A stretch of 64,000 bases of DNA, from the NCBI GenBank assembly GCA_029532415.1, contig JAQOTA010000052.1:1-64000 (forward strand), read 5' to 3'. The translations under genes and the position numbers were made by a program. Shown piece by piece: positions 24,518 to 37,531 of the stretch (positions are counted from its first letter, which is position 1; each line of letters starts with the position of its first letter). A model generated the notes under the pieces. That model made no database searches. It saw only the letters and a list, made by a program, of their open reading frames with translations, and had not been told where the DNA came from. Origin of the DNA: Marasmius tenuissimus (taxonomy: Eukaryota > Basidiomycota > Agaricomycetes > Agaricales > Marasmiaceae).

Positions 24518-25653
24518 GACGGCACGTTGAAGATGCCAAACAGGCAGGGATGGTTGACTACGAAGGGTTTTTGAGCTTGGCGGATGGAGGAACGATGTTT
24601 GTAGAAGGCAGGGGGAGGGGGAGGGGAAAATGATGAAGTTCGGGAGGAAGGTGGAATTATCCAGGTGGATGGCGGCTGGTTAACACGTTGCGACGGCGTG
24701 GGTATGGCGAGCGCAGATACTGCGGAGGGGTCAAGTCATTTGTCGGGCTAGTCAAGAATCGCCCACACGATCGTTCATATGATTCAGTGTAGGAGCGGGG
24801 GTGGTGTCGTCGACGAGGATCCAGAAATCCAACTCCCGTAGATCAGCCACCGCGAGCGGCGAGAAATGGGAGGAGGGCGTTATCAGAGTTGGGCTATAAA
24901 TACCAGCATTCAGGACGTCGAGACTCGATCAACGCATTTCATCCGCCCGCTCAAATTGCACGTCGGTGGCGGCTTTTGCCGGTTGATTGGTTTGAAGATG
25001 CGTAGATTCACTTCGTGGCACTGGGAGAGGAGAAGGGATGTGAAATTTGAATCGGTTTTGGTTCTCGTGGTAGCTGATTACGGTCCGAATCGAGGTCGTG
25101 CGGAAAATGGGCACAGCATTGGGAAACGTTGAACGTTTCTAGAGAAAGAGAACGCCAAAGTCTCGTACTGTACTCAGCTCTGACAGCTGGCCGCTGAGCG
25201 TATCAAGAACAATAGAATTCGCCAATCCAGCTCCGACAGCCACCGAACAAGTTCTCTCGAGTGAATGCTTTGGTCATCGTCGAGACCGTTGGCCTTACAG
25301 GTTCAGCTACTGTTCTCAAAGTGTGTCGTATTTTCTTTGGTCTTCCATTAACCCGCATCAACACCTCCACGATCCGCCCTACGATCGCCAGCTAGCCTGT
25401 GTGCGTGAACGGACGTTCGGAATCATCGACAAGCCCGCGTTCTCAATCTACAGGGGGCCTGGCCTGCCCGAGAGCGGAGGATACATATCATATTCACCCG
25501 CTGGAGACCAATTTGGTGTCAAACAGGCTCTCGTTGAACATTTTGTATGGAAATGAGAAGGGAATTTCGAGCAAAAACTTCGCCATGAAGCACCCTCCAT
25601 GTTCTACACATACTTGACACTCAACAATTAGTAGCTACTTGGGTACGAAGACC
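24518..25653. other. spacer S2 between NACHT N2 and RPB2 copy B
   Basis: Nearly identical to 53537-54738. It must contain the promoter of N2 (minus strand). It also contains a plus-strand TATAAATA at 24895-24902. The plus-strand stretch 25323-25556 is open (including CVRERTFGIIDKPAFS) and preserved in the sister spacer, but no complete gene can be built from it. Confidence 0.55.
24895..24902 (+). promoter_or_regulatory. TATA-box-like TATAAATA in spacer S2
   Basis: A good TATA match in GGGCTATAAATACC, conserved at 53932-53939 and degraded in the other spacers (for example GTGCTATAATTACC near 41237). It faces the plus strand, away from the NACHT gene. No associated gene is recognised. Confidence 0.35.
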
Positions 25654-28600
25654 TTAGTCCCGTATCCGTCCTGAGGAAACAGTATACAGACGAGCCGCAA
25701 TGTTCATATTTTGCAATTCCTAAAACGATTGTTTTTAGCGATGGATATACAATAAGTGATGGTTGAATAAACTTGCCTGGAATAGCAACTTCGCGGCGTA
25801 AGGAATGTACAACTGCGAAACTGCGGTCTTGTTCTTGCAAGCACGACACTCAAAGTTTTGTTTTTTCTGTACACTGCCTCAGCGAAGGATAATAAAGAAA
25901 GCGAGAGTCACGTACCAAGTTCGCAATCGCAGTCAGCCCACAGCTACAGTAACTTGTATTAGACAGACCATCCCACAAAGACGAACAACAACACCCACAT
26001 ATCACACACATGCAACCGATACGCATCACTAGCCTCAAACAACCGCTCCTTCAAAAACCCAGCAATCCCATGAGAAATCATACAATCACGCTCCATCTCT
26101 CCGAACCGAAGTCCACCATCACGACTACGACCTTCCACAGGCTGCCGAGTAAGAATCTGCACCGGACCTCTTGCTCGAGAGTGGATCTTATCATCCACCA
26201 TGTGCTTCAACCGTTGGTAGTACGTCGGTCCTAGATAGACTTGTGCTTGCAGTTTCCGTCCGGTGTGCCCGTGGTACATGACCTCTAAACCACGAGATTG
26301 GTACCCCTTTTGCCGTAAGAACATAGAGACTGATTCGACGGTGAGATCGGTGAAAGGCGTCGCATCACCCTCATTCCCAATCAACGTCGCCACCTTTGAC
26401 AACAAACACTCGACCAAGTGTCCGATCGTCATACGAGAAGGAATAGCATGAGGGTTGATAATCAGATCTGGAGTGATCCCCTCCGCCGTGAAAGGCATAT
26501 CCTCCTGCCTATACGTGATCCCAATCGTCCCCTTCTGCCCGTGCCTCGAAGCGAACTTGTCTCCAATCTGAGGAATACGCGTCGAACGAACCCGGACTTT
26601 GACGAACTTTTGTCCCTCAGAGTTCGTCGTGATCAAGACTTGGTCGACGATACCGCTCTCCGTGCTCTTCAGCGGGGTCGAAACGTCTCTCCTCGAGTGC
26701 GTTCGCGTACGTTGACCCAGCTCCTCGCTATCCGGTGGGATGGGAGCCGTTTTCCCGATGATGATATCTTCGCCACGAACACCCGTACCAGGAGCGATTA
26801 ACCCATCGTCCTCGAGTTTGTCGTACGTTCCGTGCTTCATACGCAACGTGTTCTCCCGCAACGGCTTTTCGAACTCCTCTAGTTGCTGAACACCGCTCTT
26901 CTTCTCGAGGTCCATGTAACTTCGGTAGTAGATACTTCGGAAAAGACCTCTGTCAATAGAACTTTGGTTCATGATGACGGAATCTTCCTGGTTGTAACCA
27001 CTATAACATAGAATGGCGACGATGGCGTTTTGACCGGCGGGTAACTCTCGGAATTTGAGATACTCCATGGAGCGCGTCGTCGCGAGAGGTTTCTGGGGAT
27101 AGTAGAGGATGTTTGCCATGGTGTCCATGCGAATGAGGAAGTTGGTGAGGAAGATACCCATCGCTTGCTTGCCCATAGCGGATTGGTAGGTGTTACGAGG
27201 TGACTATAATTCGAATCAGTAAGATGAACAGAGGATCGCAATGGCTCCTTACCTGATTGTGATCCGGGAAAGGAATGATACTGGCACAGATACCAAGAAT
27301 CATACTCGGATGAATCTCGCAGTGCGTCCACGTATGAGCATTAATCCCCGCCTTCAACCGAGCAGCCGGGTCAAACTCCCCATCATTCGCATGAGGATCA
27401 ATCCCCTGCGACTGCAACCTCGAATTATCAAGGTCCTCCGGTGTCATCGAAATCATCACAGTCTCCTCCTCCTCAGCGTCCAACAACTCCACAATCCCTC
27501 CCTTCACCAGTTGCTCCCACTTATACTCCGCCCCTTCATCGTTCTGCCCGTTGGCAATCCACCGCACGTGCTTCTTCTGCAGCAACAGCTGCTGGTTCTC
27601 AACGATGAACAACGGCCTGCAAACCCTCCCAGCATCCGTATACAACCTCAGCTCTCTCTCCCGGATATCCCGGACCACAGAAACCTCCGGACTGATATCG
27701 TCCTTCCTCCGAAGCTTCTTAATCGTCTTCACCAAGTTCGCCGGATCACGATGAACACCCATCCACACACCGTTCACGAACACCTTCGTACACGGCGTAG
27801 ACGAGTGGGCGTTCTCTTCCAACGACTCCAGACCCCACTCCTCCAGGAACTCGATGACGGGGGCAGAGTAGGATCCGACGGAGATGCAGGACATGAGAGC
27901 GAGGTTCTTGACGAGACCACAGGCTTGTCCTTCGGGTGTTTCGGCGGGACATACCATCCCCCAATGGGTGTTGTGGAGTTGACGCGGCTTTGCGATCTTT
28001 CCTTCACGACCGAGAGGTGTGTTGCACCGACGCAAATGCGAGAGCGTCGACGCGTAGGTGTATCGGTTCAACACTTGGGATACACCGGCTTTGGACGACA
28101 TAGATTTCTTCTGGTCGCCCCAGTTACCGGTGGCGAGAGAGTATTTGAGCCCGTTCGTGATGGTTTGGTGCTTAACCGCCAAAGCGAGATTGAACTCCTT
28201 GTGCGTCTCCACACACTAAGTGAAAACGAGTGTGAGCCACAGGTAAAAACACGAAACTCGTGTGCTAGAGGAAAAATGACCTTTTGCATGTACCGGTACA
28301 CATCCTTCGTTAGCTTCCTGAACAACATCCGGAACAGATTCGCAAGTAGGGGACCAGCGAGATCCAATCGCTTCTTTCCGAAATGATCTCAATCGTCGAG
28401 CTCACGTCTTTCTAGAGCTGCGAGGAGGAGTCGATGGATCATGTATCCGAAGAAATACGCCTTCTTCGACTCGGAACCCTCCGCCATAGAGACGTGGGGC
28501 AACATCTCCTTCTGCAGAATTTCCTGCGCGTAACGTATACGTCGTTCCCGAGAAAGACCTGTCGTAGTACCACGGTTACCGATGAAGTCGAGCGCGACTT

Positions 28601-29760
28601 CACGGTCTTGGATGACGAAACCGTCGTCTATACACGGTTTCAACATCTCCAACATCTGAATATCCTGCATGTCGTAGCATATGTGCTCGAGGATGTCTCG
28701 GTCGGAAATGACTCCGAGGGCGCGGAAGACAACCCAAATCGGAATGTCGACTTTGATATACGGTATCGTGGCTTTCATGACGTTTCCAAGCTGAAAATGC
28801 CCATGAAGCACTTGAGCAGTCAGAAAAAAGGTCATGAACTCACGGAACGCTCCTGGTTTCGGTGGAACATCTTGACCTGGAACTGACTGATGGTCTTCCC
28901 ACCCTTCTCGACTGCACTACGAATTTCGGCCAGGAAGTTGATGGGAGAGGGCTGTGCTTTTGCGAATACGTATACATGATTGGTAGCCATACGCTCCTGA
29001 GCGATGAGTGCTTTTTCGGAGCCGTTGATGATGAAGTATCCTCCAGAGTCGTAGGGACACTCGTTGAGGTCGTATAAGTCCTGGTCTTGGAGGCCGCGCA
29101 GGATGCAGAAGGTGGAACGTAACATGATAGGAACCTGGACGGTAGAAAGATTACTGTTGAGGGAACATCTTGCACATTCGTGAGTGAAGAGCTACACACC
29201 TTTCCTATCCAGACCTTCGTTCCTTCTGCCCCGCTATCATTCTCCGTCTCCCACACCATCTCGCCACCTTCTTCGTGCCCACTCGACACCCTCTTTTTCA
29301 TTTCGATGTACAGCGGCGCATAAAACGTCAGGTTTCTCAGCCGTGCCTCCTGCGGGAAAACCGGTACGACCAACCCATCCGCCTCTGTAACAGTCGGCCT
29401 CGAGAGGCAGATCTGCCCAAACTTGATTTCATATCTTCTGCTTGAATCCGTCTGTTGTCCAGAAAACTGCTCTGCCTGGTCCAAAATGAGATCAGAGTTT
29501 TCATCTACCAGCTCTTGCATCGTGTTCTGAACGAATTCGTCGAAAGAGTCGAGCTGCTGACGGACGAGACCCTTCTGCTCGAAGAAACTCGAGATGGCCG
29601 TCCAGCAATCCTCCTGGGTTATCTCCCCGAAACCTTCTTCTCCTCGTAGCCAAAGTTGGCGTCGTCGAAAGAGTAGGGATCCTGGGCAGTGTCGATTTCT
29701 GAGGGAAAACGTTGTTTAGAGAAGTGGAGATGGACACAACGAGTGCATACCTTGGCTCAA
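25654..29760 (-). pseudogene. RPB2: RPB2 copy B (Pol II second-largest subunit), disrupted
   Basis: Near full-length RPB2 with the same exon plan as the intact copy. Three lesions are visible. The start codon is TTG (29760-29758), as in copy A. A 7-nt deletion around 29633-29645, in the acidic stretch after FGYEE, shifts the frame. A nonsense change at 28391-28389 (CGA to TGA, right after ELDD and before [10 protein letters not shown]) interrupts the exon. The last intron has a GC donor (TTCCAG followed by GCAAGT, near 25773). The C-terminal exon is otherwise intact and ends in TAA at 25656-25654. Protein sequence of the long exon (about 27190-25983) equals that of copies A and C. The 3' side resembles copy C more closely, while the 5' side shares the start-codon loss with copy A, which suggests a mosaic. 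Confidence 0.92.
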
Positions 29761-32419
29761 GCTTCAGGCCAGCAGCGTAACCGTCAACGGACAAGACACG
29801 TCGTGGAGGGAAAGAGGGAAGGTCGATGTTTTTGGGATATAGTGGATGTTTTCGACGTATAGCGACTGAGGTAGCCGACGTCAACGTCGTAGAGGACGTG
29901 AAGACAACAAGCGTGACTAGGCAAGTCCCGGTCCCTAAAGAGAGTAGGGAAGGGAGCTGGCGGAGGAGGCAAGGTTGGATGTTGCGATTGGGATGCGAGG
30001 ATATCGGCAAAGGAGTTGTGCATGGGCGGCGCGCCTTTACGGTTTGGGCGGGGATTCAAATATTCATCGATTAATGTAACGGGCTGGGAGCAAACACGGG
30101 GAATCGAGCGGGTGAAGAGAGCAGAGTCTGTGGAAACTCGATTGAAGAGTGGTTTTGCTTTATCCACAGTGAACGGTGCCCCATAATCCATCCCCAACCT
30201 CCTTTCATCCGTCGAGTCGCCCAATTTGAACATCGACGGTATTTTTGTGGTTGGTTGACTTGGAGATGTTTGAGGCTCACGGATCGGCTTTGGTTGTCGT
30301 GTTTGTTGATGACGGTCCGAGTTCGAGATTATGTGAGCGCTTATTGGACACGACGCGGGTCTCTCTCTTACACCCGCGTTCTCGACCATCCACCTCCGTT
30401 TCAAGGTGCTCCACTCACCACTCGATCTTATCCTGCCAATCTCTTTTTGGGGAAGCGTCGTGTGTCGAGTCCAGTAGTAAATCACCTGAACTGAAAAAAC
30501 CAAGGCGTCAAACTCACACAGGCAAGTCCTTCCTTGAAATACCCGACCTATATTCACTCAAAATTGTCACACTAGTAGACGTTCGCTCACCAACATCGGC
30601 TGGTATCAGACAATCCAAAAATGAAAATCGGTACAGATTTGGGGAGGTCAGACGAGGGTGAAGGATGTAGGTGAATGTCTGGAGAAAATGTGGAAGACTC
30701 GGCTGAACAGACGTGTCGAGAATACAACAGTCAACGTCGCCAATCCAACTCTGACGCCTCCCAGACGGACCTCTCGAACGATAGTCATGACGAATGCCAT
30801 GGCTATCCCCAAGATCATCGGCCCTACGGATCAGCTCAGAGGGGACATTCAAGGCATATGGTATTTTTCTTTCCCTATCTTCCAGAGGGAACAGTCGGAG
30901 AGATGTTAAAAAGGACGAGGTAGCAAGAGCAGCCAGAGGGCTTATCGAACTATGGGATTTTCAGAGGACAGATACGGACAATGAAACGGTGAACATCACT
31001 GGTACGTGGTCACCTCTTCGGCCTCATACCTCTTTCGCTGAAACTCTAGCAGGTATGGTCCCGAATTGACTTTGCTTCCAACGACAACGTTGCTTCTAGG
31101 ATCTGTCAACGCATCAACTGGCATCGCTCATCTACGCCTCGCAATCCACTGGATTCGTCGCACTTTGCAAGCCCATCCAATTCTTTTCCCCGCCGTCTCC
31201 TACACTGCTACCAGAAGTTCGTATTGCACACGTCGGATATTGTTGTACACTGTCGAAAGGCGCCCTCGTTTCGTTACCAGGCGATACGTCAACATGATGA
31301 TGGATCAAGGAGTTCAAAGCAGCTCGAGCACGAAGCCAGAGGGGGGACAAAGCTGGACGGATTTGACAGTGGAGAGGGTGTCGGCGGTGATGAAGACAAG
31401 GCAATATGATTACAAAGTGGCCAACCACTCGAATGCCAGTCTTTTGGGAGAGCTACACTGTCCCTATCACGTTGAATTGTCCCATCTGAAGACGACACGA
31501 CACCTCTTCACTCGACATCAAGTTCCTCGCTAGTATTCAGGACAACCACGATTCCACGACTTCGTCACAAAGGTATCGGATCGGAGCCTGTGGTCCATCT
31601 CTTTGCCTTCGGTTCCCTCTTGATCGCACTGGTTGGATCCGACAACTGCCTTCTATCTCTCTTGCATCGTTGGGATACCGGCGAAGCGAAAGCTTCTGTA
31701 GTTGTACAGCGGCATGGCTCCGGGCAGAGTACTCTTGAGCACGACCGAGATTCTAGAGAATCGTTCCACTGCTAGAACGCTTCACTCTGGACAGTGACGA
31801 GCTCGAAGGATCAAGAGAGGCAGGAACGCGCTGCATATATCTCGACAGGGTGAAGATTGGCGGTGAAGCGGAATTTGCTAGGAACTGGGGGGCTAGCGGC
31901 CAAAAGACGACAGGAGTTTGTATGAGGGCTAAGCAGGAGGTCGACCGGTCAAGGTTCTACATAGACTATGCCTCTTTCGCACCTCGAACGCCTTTTCACT
32001 CCATATCCCTGGATCTTCACTCTGGATCTACCATACGTACCGAACGTACCCTTCCGAGGACTCACTTACCTCAAAGTTTCGGATACGGGGCTTCGGTTGT
32101 ATACATACTTACGCTCAATTCGTTTGGAAAGGTTCCTTTGTAGTTATTTTACAACGTACATACTCTTCTAGGTCGAACGCGAAATGAACTACGTCCTCAG
32201 AGGCGAGAACACAAGCTCCTCAATCCCCTCGCCTTCGCGAGTCCTCTGCGAGAGGCAGTTATATTCAACGGTTACCTCGTTCTTGATGGGCCACACCCTT
32301 TGCGATTCTCCTGGTCTCGTAGCTTCTGCCTGCCTCAGCGCCACTGAACAAAAGGATTGTCGAGGGAAATCGTGAGTTTCTGAGTGTCGGTCGACACTCA
32401 CCTCCGCCGCTCCAATAGC
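29761..32419. repeat. duplicated block U2 (left part)
   Basis: The first 190 bp, up to about 29935, are the copied 5' flank of RPB2 and match both 7321-7493 and 58852-59037. The rest matches 12358-14962. The minus-strand relic that includes HNSFADILASQSQ lies near 29990-30065. No intact gene is seen. Confidence 0.6.
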
Positions 32420-32600
32420 CCGACTATAAGTGAGCCTTCCGTAGCTCGAATCGCGCTACCTTCAGTAGTACCGGCCGCTTCTGGCAGTATCTTCGCTGTC
32501 AATTTCAGCTACCATAACAGTTCTCGGTCTTCCTCCCCATTCCCGAGGCACGTTATGCTATATCAAACCTCCACCGTCCTCCCCTTTCTCAGAAAATTGG
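32420..32600 (-). pseudogene. PhzF-family 3' fragment (relic)
   Basis: Minus-strand DNA aligns with the last 150 bp of the intact PhzF gene: segments matching GLEMGRQSEIVVVAEID and VRVMEGSL, with in-frame stops. It is inverted relative to the intact gene. Confidence 0.75.
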
Positions 32601-35310
32601 CCATCGATACACAACTACCTATCACGGGTGCGTGTCTCCGTCATTTTTATTCCTCTTCATGAGTGTTCATTCGTTCGTTAGTCGCCTTAACACCTCTACG
32701 CTGCTACAATGGAAAGAAGGGCAGAGGAGAGTTGAAGGTTCGGGCGTACAATGATTGTGCCGCAATTTCATGGGAGCACAGTCTTGATTACGGCTCAAGG
32801 CCCCACAACTCGTTGGATTGCTATTGGTAGTGATACTCGCATATTCCAATACATCGACGAATATACCATCTTCGTTCGTAACATCCACCCATCCTTTCCA
32901 TGTAACGCACCATCCAATCAAGGATTTGAAGATTGGAAGTTCGAAGTGAGGGTCGGAGACAGATGCTGGTGAGTTTTCAACCACGAAAAGCGTGTTGTGT
33001 TAAGGGTCCTGAGATCGACAATGAAAATGAGCTCCCCTCCAAGATAACCTTGATAGGGAGATTATACTCACCTAATCGACGGCTGGCTTTCTCCTTCCCT
33101 CGAATCCTCTCAAGTGTAACGAACGCATCCTGAGGTCCGGAAATGCCGCGATACGTTCGAGGCACAACATCCATCGATTGCAACGTCAGAGTGCGGAGTA
33201 GTCGTGAAGATAACAGATGAACGACAACAGTGGGGTTAGCCCTGGAAGACCCGCAACGACCTCGATGATACGACCAACCCGTATGGCCATCCTAAGCCCT
33301 CCGCCCCACAATTCAACGCTGACGATCCCGTTACTCAAGCACATCCAAATCTATCGCCGCACGAACCTCGTCCTCCATAATCACGTTCAGCAGATTAGTC
33401 CACTCGTAACCGCTCGTCATCGGAGACTTAAAGGACCGAGAGTGGCAATGACTGGGTGCCATCGGTGGGTCATAATTCTGAATCGGCGTAGGTGTTGACC
33501 TCCCAATCTGATGCAGGCATCCGCGACTGAGGGGAGGAAGAGGATGTGAGAACAAATGGGTTTTGCGGTGGAGATGATAGGGAATTCCGGGCTTTCTGGT
33601 GCATCGGTGGTGTCGGCGTGTTATTGAGGAATCAGGATCGAGAGGTCAATTTTGAGGTCGTTGAACTCGAGTTGGAGGTAGAAGCAAATCGAGAGCAGCG
33701 GAAGGTCCCAATGTTCTTCGCCCGGCCTTGGAGCTTCCTCTCGGTGCGAAATCACAGCAGACAATGACCACGTTGCCAGGTGATCTAAGCTCGCCGAACG
33801 TGACAAAGTTGAGCAGTTTGTTGAACAATTTGTTCCTCCCCATAAACGGTCTCGTTTACCTGTAGGTAGACCATCAATAAGCCATTGAAAGATCGTACAA
33901 AAGCCATCTGGTCACCCACCCGCAGTTGGATATACGAAAAATCCCTCTTTTCCTATCCCGCCTGCCCCGGATTCGGATCCATCCATCAGCGTAGGCAAGG
34001 CAATGCAATGCGATACAGGCTTGCGTCTGACGTTTTCCCGTGCTGCGGCGAAAGAGATTTTCACTAGGTGCTTGTGGGCCTGTGACGGTTGGAGAGGATA
34101 GATAGGATATCGCCAGAGAAGATGGGTGATTTTGTTGGCCGTTCTCCACAAACGCGAGGCATACGAAGTGGAGTAGGAACTTTGGTGGTGGCAGTTTGCG
34201 TGGATCGAGAGAAAAGAGCCTTTGAGAGGACCACCGTTGGTGTGGCCACTGCGCTGAACAGATTAGGAGGGGTGTCGCCTCGAGCCCGGTGGCGGAATGA
34301 ATAATAAGACTTCTGCATATGCATGGAATTCTGCGGTTTCAGCCTGTGAGCGTTCCCAAATGTTCCCCATCAGAAGACAGCTCATTCTATAGCGGCACGG
34401 CAATACTTGAGAGGGTCAAGACCTTTCGTGAGGGAAAGTGATCCTTGCTGAGGGCGTATGACGAATCTCTCCCTCCGCCTCCAAATAATCGACTCTTTTT
34501 TTCCACAGTAGCTCTAACCTCCCGAGTCGCTGCCACGATGACCACAACCAAGTCCTGGTTTCTCGCATTCCCGTCGGCAATGGTGTCTTGGGAGAGCCCG
34601 ACTTTCGACTTTTTGAGATGCACCGCCAGTCGTGCTCATGCTTGGAATCTCGCGATGAAAATGATACATTGGAGTTTAGAGACGGAGACTTGTTTCGCTG
34701 TGAAGGTTACGAATTGTTGACGGACAGTTCTTCTGGATCGGAGAGGCGGTGGGGTCGAAGATGGAGAGAGGGGAAACGTGACGGTTCTGAAACCTCTGTA
34801 GGGTGTATTTGAGCCTAAAGGGTTCAACGAGTAGTTGGGGACGAGACGAGAGGGTGGTTGATTCGCAGACTCGAGATAACTCGAGCAGTTGCTCCGCCCA
34901 TAGACGCCTCCAAGTTTGTTTTCTGTAGAATCCCGACCAGTTAGAGAAGCTTCAGCAGTCGTTCATTCGATCACCGACCTTGTTCACAACCAAGGTCATT
35001 CTGCCGTCTATGGAGGTATCATCGACACCCAATAGATCCAACTCGAGCATCGTCAAGGGAGGGAACGCGATTTGAAAAGGTTCCGGATCCGACCATAGAG
35101 CAGATACGGGCGGGCCAATCTACAAACATCTCGACGGAGGATTTGGAGGTGGTTAAGGGTGGTTTGAGGGTGCGGACGATGGGGAGCCGTTTCAAGTTGG
35201 GAGGGGAAGTTGATGGGAGGAAGGTAGAAGAGGATGGAAAATGATTTCTCCAGGCGGATGGTGGGTAAACACGACTACGAGGGGGGGAGAGGTCCAGTCG
35301 GGGTGGTCAA
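32601..35310. repeat. duplicated block U2 (right part), no intact gene
   Basis: Sister of 15122-17459. It keeps the roughly 370-bp segment (about 34710-35080) that is missing in the first unit. Open stretches are short and broken, and none could be assigned to a family. Confidence 0.55.
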
Positions 35311-36204
35311 AGGTCGTTGGGGGATGAAGGTTGTGTGAGCGCCTATTCAACGGCGCGAACTCTTCTCTTCCCCACGATGACACCCACGATCTCGACAAAG
35401 CCAGTACTTGAGAGGTATATAAAACCTCTACCGCCGCTTTCAATTGAATTAGCTCGCTCACCACCTCGCCAGTCTTAGAATCAGGGAGATTGATTGCGAG
35501 GCGTTCTAACCCAAGAGTCTCAGCCCCAAACTACGGAGGCAAGTCCCTGACACGATGGAAATTGGTGGAGTGTCAGGGCATCAGTTACGCGTCTAAGGCG
35601 AAACACGTAGTTGGATAGCTCGAGAAAGAGAATGAGGAAGAGTTGGACAACCGAACGTATCGTGAACACGGCGATGAGCGTCGTCAAATCAACCCGACAG
35701 CCTCAGAGGAAGACCTCTCGGATCGGCGCTCCACATATCGTCAAGGCCATCGGGTTCACAGATTCAGATATAACTATCAAGGTGCGTCATGTATTCATCG
35801 TTTGCTGGCCTGCACTCATTTCTCTTCCGTCAACTCGAAGTCTATCTCGTACGATTCGCAACGCATTGATTACCCAGGCTCAAGACCATTCACTTCATCA
35901 CTCTCGTACTCCGAAATAGGCAAAATGAGGCACAAACATGGCGAAGCGAATGGGTATGAATCCGACTGTTGCCAGATAACCTCCATGCCGAGCGGTCATT
36001 CGGAATTATAATCGAGCCCGCCTTCTTTGCCTGCAGGCCCTGACCTGTTCACGGGCGGAGTATCATCTCCGTGGGGGACCACTTTTGTCCCGCTCGATCG
36101 AAGGAAAAAAGGGAGTGTACTTTGATGTGTGTTGCATTAAGTCCGTATACTTCGCCTACGTGACACTCAACAAAGTATTTCGACGCGTAGAATCCACGAA
36201 TATC
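35311..36204. repeat. spacer block S2' (empty site of the 1.6-kb transposon)
   Basis: Matches 19089-19936 closely. At its left edge lies the single GGTCAAA that corresponds to the unoccupied target of the element at 17460-19088. It includes another copy of the recurring plus-strand motif (35643-35790). Confidence 0.6.
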
Positions 36205-36845
36205 CTTGGTCTCATATCCATCCTGAGGATACAGTGTGCAGATGACCCGCATTGTTTATACTTTGCATTTCCTGAGCTGTCTTTTAGCAACAATACACGT
36301 GGGAGTCGAAGGTCGAATGGACCCGCCCGGTACAGCAACTTCATGGCGTAATGAATGTACAGCTGCAAACGGCGGTCTTGCTCTTGCAAGCACGGCACTT
36401 AAAGCATTGTTTTACCTACTCGTCGAGTCAGCGAAGAATCAGAGAGAGAGCAAGGTCCATGAACCAAGTTTGCGATTGTGGTCAGCCCAAATCTGGAGTG
36501 AACGATGTGTTGGACAGACCATCCCGGAAAGATGAACATGGGTCCCCACATATTGCACCAACACAAACGATACGCTTCACCAACTTCGAGCAGTCGCTCC
36601 TTTGAGAAGCCAACGAGCGACTTGAGAAATTTTGCAGTCGAGTTCCATCTCCGATTCTCTGAAATAAAGACCACAATCACGCCTGCGGCCTTCTACAGGC
36701 TGCCCAGTGATGATCCGCACCGGACCTCTCACTCGAGAGTGAATCTCGCCGTTCACCATGTACCTCCGCTGCTGGTAGTAGACATTGTCGGTCCTGGATG
36801 AAGCTGTGCCTATAGCTGACCCTGTAGTGTGCCCACGGTACTTAC
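36205..36845 (-). pseudogene. RPB2 3' remnant r2
   Basis: Decayed RPB2 3' end on the minus strand. It corresponds to the segments [28 protein letters not shown] and the last exon (near 36205-36270). It lies in the same position of the unit as r1 and r4. Confidence 0.85.
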
Positions 36846-37531
36846 ATGTGGCGCTTCCTGTCTCGCCTCGCCGTTTTTTATCGTGGAAATACAACACAGC
36901 AGCGCCAAAGTCAAATCGAAGACGGCATCGAGGTCCTTAAAATCACGTTGGGGCGTCGACGGCGTCAGAAAAACCACAGAGTCAAGTGGTGAGCCAGATT
37001 CTTTCTGGTCACTAAACAAAGTCAAGGAACTATTGGCAAAGATAAGCAAAGCCGTACTAAACCCTCACAATCCACAAATTTGGCGGCGAGGACGTGAGCG
37101 GCCCTCTTCGTTGCCTTCGCGCAGAGTCTGAGCAAAGGAATGACCTGGTAGGCAATGAGGCGCGTCAAGCGCAGCAACTGACAAGAGGGACCGGCAGTCG
37201 TGCTCGTTCGCAAGAGCCTAAACATATATTGCAATGAACGCGGATTACAAGATCGCTTATCTCCTTCTCGATTGACGACATCCATTGGGATTCTCCTGAT
37301 CTCCCAGACTGCCTCGGTGCCACTGAACTAACTGCAACATAGGCACGCGTTGAGGCAAGTCGCACTGTCGGGCGAAGTAGTGTTGCCAGCGTCCTAAAAT
37401 GTGTCGTTGCCCATTGGCCAGTCAACCTGCTAGTACAACAAAAGGAGGCGAATAGTTATCTTTCGAGGAGAGTCAGCCACACCAAAACTTCTGTACACTG
37501 TCTGATCACCATACCTTCGATTGACCAGTTT
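36846..37531. other. 3' flank block F2 of NACHT N3
   Basis: Sister of 20588-21276 and 49991-50668. No gene recognised. Confidence 0.5.

Noticed and set aside
27241..28386. Long plus-strand open frame (381 codons) opposite RPB2 copy B
   Set aside because: It lies exactly antisense to a conserved RPB2 exon, is rich in Arg/His/Leu as expected from the complement of RPB2 codons, and its counterparts at 4833-5405 and 56307-57164 differ in length. It is a shadow of the real gene.
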